A stretch of 15,330 nt of DNA from Lutibacter sp. (GTDB lineage: Bacteria > Bacteroidota > Bacteroidia > Flavobacteriales > Flavobacteriaceae), in NCBI GenBank assembly GCA_021647265.1, contig JAKIVA010000055.1:1-15330 (forward strand). Direction: 5' to 3'. Shown here piece after piece: positions 1 through 6,185 of the stretch. The position numbers and the translations under genes are program-made. Position 1 is the first letter of the stretch; the number at the start of each line of letters is the position of its first letter. The notes beneath the pieces were generated by a model, which searched no databases, was not told the DNA's origin, and worked only from the letters and a program-made list of their open reading frames with translations.

Positions 1-617
1 CAGGAAAATCTACCATTATAAATCTAATAAATCGTTTTTACGAAATTAATGAAGGTAAAATATGCATTGATAATCACAATATTAAACAATATACTTTAGA
101 ATCATTAAGAAAGAAAATAGCGGTTGTTTTGCAAGATGTTTTTTTATTTTCAGATTCAATTTTTAATAATATTATTTTAAGTAATGAAACTATTACGTTA
201 GACGAAGTAAAAAATGCAGCCAAAGAAATAGGAATTCATGAGTTTATTATGAGTTTACCAAATAATTACCATTACAATGTAAAAGAACGAGGAGCTATGC
301 TATCATCTGGGCAACGACAATTAATAGCCTTTTTACGAGCCTATGTTAGTAAACCAAGTGTATTAATTTTAGATGAGGCAACATCGTCTATAGATTCATA
401 TTCAGAAAAACTAATTCAGCAAGCCACGGATAAAATAACCCAGCATCAAACTTCAATTATAATTGCACATAGGTTAACAACAGTTAAAAAAGCCGATAAA
501 ATTATTGTAATGGATAAAGGTAAAATTGTGGAACAAGGCTCTCACTTAGAGTTGTTACATAAAAATGGCTACTATAAAAATTTGTACGATATGCAATTTA
601 CAAGTGAAGTAGCTTAA
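1..617 (+). CDS. ABC exporter, C-terminal ATP-binding domain (partial, 5' end outside window)
   Basis: This is the nucleotide-binding domain of an ABC transporter, probably an exporter half-transporter with its membrane domain upstream of the window. The open frame runs from base 3, so the gene is cut inside Walker A: the first visible residues are GKST. In the 204 visible residues I see the Q-loop Gln (about 44), the signature LSSGQRQ (about 100-106, a Ser replacing the first Gly of the usual LSGGQ), Walker B VLILDEATS with catalytic Glu (about 125), the D-loop SSID and the H-loop AHR (about 156). The order and spacing are those of the MsbA/LmrA/MdlB exporter group. The substrate cannot be read from this domain. 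The stop codon overlaps the stop of the convergent cdaA by the four bases TTAA, with no room for a separate terminator. Confidence 0.93.
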   Translation, partial: GKSTIINLINRFYEINEGKICIDNHNIKQYTLESLRKKIAVVLQDVFLFSDSIFNNIILSNETITLDEVKNAAKEIGIHEFIMSLPNNYHYNVKERGAMLSSGQRQLIAFLRAYVSKPSVLILDEATSSIDSYSEKLIQQATDKITQHQTSIIIAHRLTTVKKADKIIVMDKGKIVEQGSHLELLHKNGYYKNLYDMQFTSEVA

Positions 618-1387
618 TTTAAATCGTATCGAATAGTTTCAATAAGCTCATTACTATTTTTAAACAATACAAATTCACCATCTTTAATGTAAGACATTTT
701 TCCTGTTTCTTCAGAAACAACCAAACAAAGAGCATCTGTTTTTTCTGTAATTCCTATGGCTGCTTTATGGCGTAAACCAAATCGTGCAGGTAATTTTTTG
801 TTTGAAAGTGGTAAAATAACTCTTGCAGCAATAATAAAATTTTCTTTAATAATTATAGCGCCATCGTGCAGTGGGCTATTTTTATAAAAAATACTTTTTA
901 TAATAGGTTTGTTAATTTCAATATTCATTTTATCGCCAGTAAATTTTACAAAATCTAAATTTTGAGTGCGCTCTAAAACTATTAAAACACCAGTTTTGGT
1001 TATGGCCATTTCTTCACAAGCCGTTACAATAGATTCTACATCAGTAGTTGTTTGAATTTCGGTTTTTAAGAAGTTTATTTGTTTTAAAAAATTACGTTTA
1101 TTCGTAAAATTAGTTGAGCCTATCATTAATAAAAACTTTCGTACTTCAGGTTGAAAAACAATAAGTATGGCTATGGCTCCTAAACTAATTAAAGCGCCTA
1201 ACAAGCCGCTTAACATTTTCATTTGTAGCGCTTCTGTAATTTTCCATATAAGTATCACTAAAGCAATGCCAATAAAAATATTAATGGCAACAGTTCCTTT
1301 TAATAATTTATACACATAATAAAGTAGTATGGCAACTAAAATAATGTCTAAAGCATCTAAAAAAGAAAAGTCTAAAAAATTAAGCAT
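614..1387 (-). CDS. cdaA: Diadenylate cyclase CdaA (c-di-AMP synthase)
   Basis: The protein should join two ATP into the second messenger cyclic di-AMP at the inner membrane. The 257 residues fit the CdaA/DacA type: about three hydrophobic segments (roughly residues 10-27, 33-50 and 59-79), then the DAC domain. The DAC domain shows the DGA motif in SPLHDGAIII (175-177) and the second ATP-binding motif as RHK (206-208) followed by AAIGITE. The family usually has RHR there, so the last Arg is conservatively replaced by Lys. It is the last gene of a minus-strand operon after the LOG-family gene, folP and a lipoprotein, with a 46-base gap to the lipoprotein. No CdaR partner, known from Firmicutes, is in the window. 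c-di-AMP commonly controls potassium and osmolyte balance and cell-wall state; its targets here are not visible. Confidence 0.95.
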   Translation of the reverse strand: MLNFLDFSFLDALDIILVAILLYYVYKLLKGTVAINIFIGIALVILIWKITEALQMKMLSGLLGALISLGAIAILIVFQPEVRKFLLMIGSTNFTNKRNFLKQINFLKTEIQTTTDVESIVTACEEMAITKTGVLIVLERTQNLDFVKFTGDKMNIEINKPIIKSIFYKNSPLHDGAIIIKENFIIAARVILPLSNKKLPARFGLRHKAAIGITEKTDALCLVVSEETGKMSYIKDGEFVLFKNSNELIETIRYDLN

Positions 1388-1433
1388 TTAAGTCGTTTTT
1401 GTAAAAGTAGGAAAAAGATTGCATATTCAATAG

Positions 1434-2144
1434 CTATTCACAGCCGCAATCGGGGACTTTATTTTGATTGAAAATAAACTCTATATTGTTTGTTACAATA
1501 TTTTCATTGTTAAAATTATGAATCATTGTTTTGTAAAATAAATAATCTTGATATACTAAATTTTCGTTAAAGTTTAGGTGTAACATTGTTTTTTTTCCTC
1601 CTGAAGAAAAATCAATAAACTCAAGGAGTGTAGTTTTTAATTCGCCTTGTCCCATTTTTGCATCGTTAATCCAACTATTATTTGGGTTGAAGGTGAGGTT
1701 TATATTATTGAAATTGGTGTATTTTTTATGATTTTCTTTTATAAAATATTTAGATAATAGACTATCTGTTTTAAAAATAACACCGTCAAATTTTAAAAAC
1801 GAAAGTTTTTTTGAGAGTGTATCTGCATAACTAAAATACTCATGCATTCCTTCTTTTGAATGAATTGAATTTGCATGTTTGTATTGTAATTTGCTAATGG
1901 ATGGAATTATTGTTTTTAAAGGTAAACGTTTGTCAAGATTAAAAATCCAGTGTGTGGTGCTTATGATATTTTTTTTATTTATATCAGCAATGGTATCGTT
2001 ATTCTTGACTTGAAAAAACATCCAAACTTCAGAATGATTGAAAATTTCTTGTAGCCCTTTTTCAGCTAAAGTAGGAAGCTGAACTTCTTTTTTAGCACAG
2101 CTTAACAATACGAAAGCAAGTAAAATAAATATTGTTTTTTTCAT
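1434..2144 (-). CDS. Small lipoprotein of unknown function between folP and cdaA
   Basis: I do not recognise the family of this 236-residue protein. It begins with a lipoprotein signal peptide: two Lys, a hydrophobic run, then the lipobox LLSC with the lipidated Cys at 16, followed by a charged AKKE stretch. It should therefore be exported and anchored in a membrane. The rest is Asn- and Lys-rich with no membrane segment, and it ends in a Cys pair, DCGCE, at the very C-terminus, which could bind metal or form a disulfide. Its ATG shares one base with the folP stop (TAATG read on the minus strand), so translation is probably coupled to folP. Cotranscription with folP and cdaA suggests a conserved neighbourhood but gives no function. 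Confidence 0.85.
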   Translation of the reverse strand: MKKTIFILLAFVLLSCAKKEVQLPTLAEKGLQEIFNHSEVWMFFQVKNNDTIADINKKNIISTTHWIFNLDKRLPLKTIIPSISKLQYKHANSIHSKEGMHEYFSYADTLSKKLSFLKFDGVIFKTDSLLSKYFIKENHKKYTNFNNINLTFNPNNSWINDAKMGQGELKTTLLEFIDFSSGGKKTMLHLNFNENLVYQDYLFYKTMIHNFNNENIVTNNIEFIFNQNKVPDCGCE

Positions 2145-2974
2145 TAATTAGCATTTAACAGTTTAATAATTTTAATAGTTTCCATAGCCTCTTTCACGTC
2201 ATGAACCCGAAGTATACTTACTCCTTTTAGCAATGCAATGGTATTAGCAGAAGTTGTTGCATTTAAAGCTTGTGTTTGTGTAATCTCCAGAGGTTTAAAT
2301 AGCATAGATTTTCTTGAAAGCCCGGTAAGCATAGGAACTTCTATATTTTGAAATAAATCTAGTTGATTTAACAGTTCGTAATTTTGTGTTACTGTTTTCC
2401 CAAACCCAAACCCAACATCAGCAATAACATCATTTATACCAAGAGCATATAATTTATGTATTTTTTTTGAAAAGAAAAAAAGAACATCTCTAACCACGTT
2501 GTTATATACAGGGTTCTTTTGCATATTTTGAGGTGTGCCTTGCATATGCATTATAACATAAGGAACTTGTAGTTTTGCAATTGTAGTAAACATATCAGCG
2601 TCCATATTTCCGGCCGAAATATCATTAACCATACAAGCGCCACTATCAACACATTGTTTGGCTATAGTACTTCTAAAAGTATCTACAGAAATAAGAATGT
2701 TTGTAAAGTTACTTTTAAGAAGTTTTATAACAGGTAAAATTCGATTTAACTCTTCTTCTTCTGAAATGTGTTTTGCTCCTGGACGAGATGAATATGCACC
2801 TACATCAATAAAAGTTGCACCTTCATTCAGCATTTTATGTACGTGAGTTATAATTTTGGAGGTATTGCTGTATTTTCCTCCGTCAAAAAAAGAATCAGGA
2901 GTAATATTTAGAATACCCATTACTTTTGGAGTGTCTAAATTTATCAATGAACCGTTGCAATTTATACTCTTCAT
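2144..2974 (-). CDS. folP: Dihydropteroate synthase
   Basis: FolP condenses 6-hydroxymethyl-7,8-dihydropterin pyrophosphate with p-aminobenzoate to give dihydropteroate in folate synthesis; sulfonamides target it. The 276 residues match the family length. Visible motifs in order are MGILNITPDSFFDGG (19-33), SSRPGA (62-67), SVDT (96-99), NDISAG (117-122), MHMQGTPQNMQ (142-152), DVGFGFGKT (186-194) with Val where many homologues have Pro, GLSRKS (218-223) and the C-terminal RVHDV (256-260). These cover the pterin-binding TIM barrel and the two substrate loops. It lies 10 bases after the LOG-family gene and overlaps the next gene by one base, so it is the second gene of a four-gene operon ending in cdaA. 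Confidence 0.97.
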   Translation of the reverse strand: MKSINCNGSLINLDTPKVMGILNITPDSFFDGGKYSNTSKIITHVHKMLNEGATFIDVGAYSSRPGAKHISEEEELNRILPVIKLLKSNFTNILISVDTFRSTIAKQCVDSGACMVNDISAGNMDADMFTTIAKLQVPYVIMHMQGTPQNMQKNPVYNNVVRDVLFFFSKKIHKLYALGINDVIADVGFGFGKTVTQNYELLNQLDLFQNIEVPMLTGLSRKSMLFKPLEITQTQALNATTSANTIALLKGVSILRVHDVKEAMETIKIIKLLNAN

Positions 2975-2984
2975 AAGTTATTCA

Positions 2985-3566
2985 TTATCTAACTACTTTA
3001 CTAGTTACTTCGGTTATTTTAGGTGCTTTGTATTGATACATTTTTGTAATTAATTCTTCTACAGAATCGCTTACAATTAACATATCACTATTAGATTGTT
3101 TTAAGTAACCTTCTGTTACCATAACATCTAATTGTTTAATTAAATGGTTAAAAAAACCATTGGTATTTAAAATGCCAACAGGTTTTTGTTCAATTCCTAA
3201 CTGACTTAAAGTTAGGGCTTCAAAAATTTCATCTAACGTGCCAAAACCTCCGGGTAAAGCTATGTAACCATCTACTAATTTACTGATTTTCACTTTTCTT
3301 TTACTCATTGTTTTGGTGACAATCATTTCAGTAATTTCTGAATGTATTACTTCTTCGTGGCGCAGTAACCCTGGGATTACGCCAATAACTTTACCTTTTC
3401 CCTTAAGAATACTATCAGCTAAAACACCCATCATTCCCATTTTCCCACCACCATATACCAGACCAATATTTTGCTTCGCAAAATAAGCACCTAATTTTAT
3501 AGCATCATTTTTATATACTTCATTAAAGCCTAAGCTAGCGCCACAAAAAACAGCAATTTTCTTCAT
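2985..3566 (-). CDS. LOG-family protein (TIGR00730 type, nucleoside 5'-monophosphate phosphoribohydrolase)
   Basis: Members of this family split the N-glycosidic bond of (cytokinin) nucleoside 5'-monophosphates to release base and ribose 5-phosphate. Many bacterial members have an unsettled physiological role. The 193 residues fit the short group. The Rossmann-like N-terminus has FCGAS (7-11) and GGGKMGMMG (39-47), and the catalytic signature PGGFGTLDE is at 105-113, preceded by the conserved Arg-Lys of MSKRK (87-91). No lysine decarboxylase activity is expected despite old annotations. It is the first gene of the minus-strand operon with folP and cdaA and is divergent from the DUF1599 gene; the two starts are 65 bases apart. 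A purine-salvage or damaged-nucleotide role would fit, but that is inference. Confidence 0.92.
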   Translation of the reverse strand: MKKIAVFCGASLGFNEVYKNDAIKLGAYFAKQNIGLVYGGGKMGMMGVLADSILKGKGKVIGVIPGLLRHEEVIHSEITEMIVTKTMSKRKVKISKLVDGYIALPGGFGTLDEIFEALTLSQLGIEQKPVGILNTNGFFNHLIKQLDVMVTEGYLKQSNSDMLIVSDSVEELITKMYQYKAPKITEVTSKVVR

Positions 3567-3593
3567 AAATAGATATTAGATTTTTTAATTCCT

Positions 3594-3601
3594 TAAATTT
3601 G
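3594..3601 (+). promoter_or_regulatory. Candidate -7 box for the DUF1599-crcB operon
   Basis: TAAATTTG matches the Bacteroidota -7 consensus TAnnTTTG exactly and would place the transcription start about 25 bases before the ATG at 3632. I see no clear TTTG -33 box at the expected distance. On the other strand, 3605-3612 reads TAAATTTC, one mismatch from the same consensus, and could serve the divergent LOG-folP-cdaA operon. Confidence 0.4.
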
Positions 3602-3631
3602 TTCGAAATTTACGGAAATAATTAAAGTTAC

Positions 3632-4174
3632 ATGCAAGAAACTTCAAAACAATATAACGATGTTATTGAAAAGTGTCGTTCATTATATATAAATAAGTTA
3701 AAAGACTATGGTGCTGCTTGGCGTATTTTGAGATTACCGTCATTAACAGACCAAATTTTTATTAAGGCACAACGCATTCGTCAATTGCAACAAAATTCTA
3801 CAAGAAAAGTAGATGAAGGGGAGGTTTCAGAATTTATAGGTATTATTAATTATTCAATCATGGCTTTAATTCAACTTGAAAAAGGAGTGGTAGAACAGCC
3901 TGATTTGTCTACAGACGAAGCCATAGCATTGTACGATAAACATGTGGCTGTAGCAAAACAACTTATGGAAGCTAAAAATCATGATTATGGAGAGGCATGG
4001 AGAGATATGCGAGTAAGTTCTTTAACCGATTTAATTCTACAGAAATTGTTGCGCGTAAAACAAATAGAAGATAATAAAGGTAAAACAATTGTATCTGAAG
4101 GTATTGATGCAAACTATCAGGATATGATAAATTATGCTATTTTTGCATTAATTCATATAAATGAAACTACCTAA
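3632..4174 (+). CDS. DUF1599 domain protein with internal duplication
   Basis: The 180 residues consist of two copies of one module. Copy 1 (about 25-82) begins DYGAAWRILRLPSLTDQI and ends INYSIMALIQ. Copy 2 (about 118-175) begins DYGEAWRDMRVSSLTDLI and ends INYAIFALIH. Each copy is predicted mostly helical and carries acidic residues before the NYxIxALI helix (E62, E64 and E67 in copy 1; E156 in copy 2). I recall this domain (PF07659) being linked with nucleotide modification; its biochemical role is not established as far as I know. The layout loosely recalls all-alpha NTP pyrophosphatases such as MazG, which is only a suggestion. It is followed two bases later by the DoxX-like gene, a pairing that recurs in Bacteroidota. 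The start is chosen 25 bases after a -7 box. Confidence 0.85.
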   Translation: MQETSKQYNDVIEKCRSLYINKLKDYGAAWRILRLPSLTDQIFIKAQRIRQLQQNSTRKVDEGEVSEFIGIINYSIMALIQLEKGVVEQPDLSTDEAIALYDKHVAVAKQLMEAKNHDYGEAWRDMRVSSLTDLILQKLLRVKQIEDNKGKTIVSEGIDANYQDMINYAIFALIHINETT

Positions 4175-4176
4175 TT

Positions 4177-5139
4177 ATGAGAATACTAGTCCAAATTTCA
4201 CGTTTCTTTGTCGCAATTACATTTATTTTCTCAGGTTTTGTAAAACTAATAGATCCTTTAGGTTCAGCATATAAATTTCAAGAATATTTTGGAGCAGATG
4301 TATTAAATTTGGAGTTTTTAATTCCTTACGCCTTGCCTTTTTCTATTTTTTTAATATTGGTGGAAATAATGCTTGGTGTGTTTTTACTTTTAGGATACCT
4401 ACCTAAACTTACAGCTTGGAGTTTGTTAGCAATAATTTTGGTGTTTTTATTTTTAACATGGTATTCAGCTTATTACGATAAGGTAACAGATTGTGGTTGT
4501 TTTGGAGATGCTGTTAAATTGTCGTCTTGGGGTACATTTTATAAAAATATAGTATTGGTGGCATTCATTTTAGTTTTGGTTTTAAAGTATAAATTAATAA
4601 AGCCCTTGTTAAGCTTAACTGTAGTAAAATGGACATCTTTTTTATCTTTTTTTGTATTCTTATATATAATTTATTATGTATTAGTACATTTACCTATTAT
4701 TGATTTTAGACCTTATGCTATTGGTAAAAACATACCAAAAGGAATGGAATATATTGGAGATGAACTTCCTCCAGTACATGATTTCTTTCTGGAATCTGAA
4801 AGGGGAGAAGATTTAACAAACGATATTTTAGCCGCTAATAATGTAATGCTAGTTATAGCTTATAGTCTTGATAAAAGTGATATTGAAGGTTTTACTGCAA
4901 TTAAAAATGCAACTGATAAAGCCTTAGAGAAAGGATATAAAGTTTATATGTTGTCATCTTCCTTAAGAGATGATTATTTAGTAATAAAAGACCAATTTAA
5001 GCTAAACTTTGAAATGCTGTTTTGTGATGAAACAACTTTAAAAACCATTATAAGAGCAAATCCAGGAATTGTCACATTACAAAAAGGAACAGTAACAGGT
5101 AAGTGGAACTGGGTAGATGTTGATACTATAAAATTTTAA
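4177..5139 (+). CDS. BT_3928-type membrane protein: DoxX/MauE-like domain plus thioredoxin-like domain
   Basis: This 320-residue inner-membrane protein has a DoxX/MauE-like N-terminal half and a soluble C-terminal half resembling a thioredoxin fold. Hydrophobic segments lie near residues 7-22, 49-73, 79-97, 124-139 and 151-170. Between the third and fourth is TDCGCFGDAVKLSSW (104-118), with a Cys pair at 106 and 108 as in MauE-like proteins. After the last segment comes HLPIIDFRPYAIG (171-183), which I associate with the BT_3928 family. The C-terminal domain (about 190-320) has a thioredoxin-like strand/helix pattern but no CxxC, so if it is redox-active the Cys pair in the membrane half must supply the chemistry. 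It starts two bases after the DUF1599 stop and ends seven bases before crcB. The function is unproven. Confidence 0.85.
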   Translation: MRILVQISRFFVAITFIFSGFVKLIDPLGSAYKFQEYFGADVLNLEFLIPYALPFSIFLILVEIMLGVFLLLGYLPKLTAWSLLAIILVFLFLTWYSAYYDKVTDCGCFGDAVKLSSWGTFYKNIVLVAFILVLVLKYKLIKPLLSLTVVKWTSFLSFFVFLYIIYYVLVHLPIIDFRPYAIGKNIPKGMEYIGDELPPVHDFFLESERGEDLTNDILAANNVMLVIAYSLDKSDIEGFTAIKNATDKALEKGYKVYMLSSSLRDDYLVIKDQFKLNFEMLFCDETTLKTIIRANPGIVTLQKGTVTGKWNWVDVDTIKF

Positions 5140-5146
5140 CAATCAT

Positions 5147-5518
5147 ATGAAACAAGCTTTATTGGTATTTGTAGGAGGTGGTTTTGGTAGTGTAGCTAGG
5201 TATTATACAAGTAGGTGGCTAAATAATCTTGAAACGGCTATACCTTACGGCACTATGTTTTCTAACGTACTGGGAAGTTTGTTGATAGGTTTCATTTTAG
5301 GGTATTTGAGTAAGACTTCAAATATGTCACAAACTCAATCTTTATTACTGGCAACTGGTTTTTGCGGTGGGTTTACAACTTTTTCAACTTTTGCTTATGA
5401 AAATCATTTATTAATAAAAAATGGAGACTATTTTAGCTTTTTACCATACACATTACTATCTTTAGTTTTAGGTTTTTCAGCGGTTTTTGTTGGGTTGTAC
5501 CTTTCAAAAATTTTCTAA
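5147..5518 (+). CDS. crcB: Fluoride-specific ion channel CrcB/Fluc
   Basis: Fluc channels export fluoride from the cytoplasm as dual-topology dimers in the inner membrane. At 123 residues this is the normal size for a single-domain subunit, with four hydrophobic segments. Diagnostic motifs are present: GGGFGSVARY (9-18), GTMFSNVLGS (35-44) with the conserved pore Asn, and GFCGGFTTFSTFAYE (71-85) with the phenylalanine and threonine positions lining the fluoride path. No second crcB follows, so a homodimer is expected. It is the last gene of the operon, 7 bases after the DoxX-like gene, and is followed by a strong terminator. I see no fluoride riboswitch; the upstream gap is too short for one. 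Confidence 0.96.
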   Translation: MKQALLVFVGGGFGSVARYYTSRWLNNLETAIPYGTMFSNVLGSLLIGFILGYLSKTSNMSQTQSLLLATGFCGGFTTFSTFAYENHLLIKNGDYFSFLPYTLLSLVLGFSAVFVGLYLSKIF

Positions 5519-5544
5519 GTAACTTATATTCAATGTTCATTTTT

Positions 5545-5589
5545 CAAACTATTTCTTTTGATTAAAAGAAATAGTTTGACGTTTTTTTT
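5545..5589 (+). terminator. Strong intrinsic terminator after crcB
   Basis: A perfect 15-base inverted repeat (5545-5559 with 5564-5578) encloses the four-base loop GATT. After the three bases ACG an eight-T tract follows at 5582-5589. The stem is AT-rich but long and uninterrupted. It begins 27 bases after the crcB stop and separates the crcB operon from the glnB control region. Confidence 0.9.
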
Positions 5590-5596
5590 AAGATAT

Positions 5597-5769
5597 CCCT
5601 CTTTTTGAGAGGGGTAAACAACATAGTATCTTCATTTATTCACTTTGCCCCTAAAAAACAGACTACAAATCATAAAAAAATAACACAATTAATTGCTGTA
5701 CCCTTAAAAAAGTAGGGTTAAAATAATGCAAATGATAAAAGTAACACTTATAGCCCTTAAAAAATAGGG
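5597..5769. promoter_or_regulatory. Phased array of CCCT-N8/9-AGGG sites upstream of glnB
   Basis: The 309-base gap between crcB and glnB has no gene. After the terminator it holds four CCCT elements at 5597, 5649, 5701 and 5754, spaced 52, 52 and 53 bases. Three are dyads: CCCT-N9-AGGG at 5597-5613 and 5701-5717, and CCCT-N8-AGGG at 5754-5769. The one at 5649 keeps the CCCT and A-tract but lacks the right half. The last two share the core CCCTTAAAAAA. A spacing of 52-53 bases is about five turns of B-DNA, so all sites face the same side. Relative to the predicted start near 5801, centres lie near -196, -144, -92 and -40. These features suggest binding sites for a dimeric nitrogen regulator that I cannot name. 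Confidence 0.6.
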
Positions 5770-5787
5770 GGTGAAAAAATATATTTA

Positions 5788-5795
5788 TACTTTTG
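5788..5795 (+). promoter_or_regulatory. Predicted -7 box of the glnB-amt operon
   Basis: TACTTTTG is an exact match to the Bacteroidota -7 consensus TAnnTTTG. It would start transcription near 5801, giving a leader of about 27 bases before the ATG at 5828. No TTTG -33 box is found 17-23 bases upstream; that place is occupied by the CCCT/AGGG dyad at 5754-5769. This is the layout expected of an activator-dependent promoter. Confidence 0.55.
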
Positions 5796-5827
5796 ATGGT
5801 GAATTAACAATAAAAATCATTTTAATT

Positions 5828-6166
5828 ATGAAAAAAATTGAAGCAATTATTCGGAAATCAAAATTTGGAGAAGTTAAGGAAGCTTTACATGAAATTGAAG
5901 TTAATTTTTTTAGCTACTGGGATGTAACTGGAGTTGGAAATGAGAAGCAGGGTCATGTATATAGAGGGGTAAGTTATAGCACATCAGATATTCAGCGGAG
6001 ATTTTTATCTATTGTGGTTTCTGAAGAATTTTTAGAAAAAACAGTTGAAACTTTATTAAAATCGGCTTATACCGGAACTGTTGGAGATGGAAAAATATTT
6101 GTATCAAATGTTATTGAAGCATATAGAATAAGAACAAAAGAAAAAGGAGCAAACTCATTAAAATAA
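5828..6166 (+). CDS. glnB: P-II family nitrogen regulatory protein
   Basis: P-II trimers read ATP/ADP and 2-oxoglutarate and bind partners such as the ammonium channel. I choose the ATG at 5828 because MKKIEAII aligns with P-II N-termini; an in-frame GTG at 5771 lies inside an operator-like dyad and before the predicted transcription start. The 112 residues are of normal length. The T-loop region (about 35-58) reads GVGNEKQGHVYRGVSY. Tyr50 corresponds to the uridylylated Tyr51 of enteric GlnB, but the loop is rearranged, and the Gln39 that helps bind Mg-ATP-2-oxoglutarate in GlnB/GlnK is not at its usual place (NEKQGH instead of RQKGH). The B-loop TGTVGDGKIFV (82-92) and the RIRT C-terminal motif are intact. 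It is 19 bases upstream of the ammonium transporter, its expected partner. Confidence 0.95.
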   Translation: MKKIEAIIRKSKFGEVKEALHEIEVNFFSYWDVTGVGNEKQGHVYRGVSYSTSDIQRRFLSIVVSEEFLEKTVETLLKSAYTGTVGDGKIFVSNVIEAYRIRTKEKGANSLK

Positions 6167-6185
6167 AAATCGAAAATTATTTAGT

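Noticed and set aside
5597..5613. CCCTCT/AGAGGG hairpin as a second terminator after crcB
   Set aside because: The stem is six pairs with no following T tract and lies just after a strong terminator; it fits better as the first member of the phased array.
5649..5769. The phased CCCT sites as a CRISPR or tandem repeat
   Set aside because: The shared units are short, partly degenerate and dyad-shaped, and the sequences between them are not repeats in register; no cas genes are present.
5771..5827. GTG at 5771 as the glnB start, adding 19 residues
   Set aside because: The added residues do not fit P-II N-termini, the GTG abuts the operator-like dyad, and the -7 box lies inside the extension. 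ATG at 5828 fits the family exactly.
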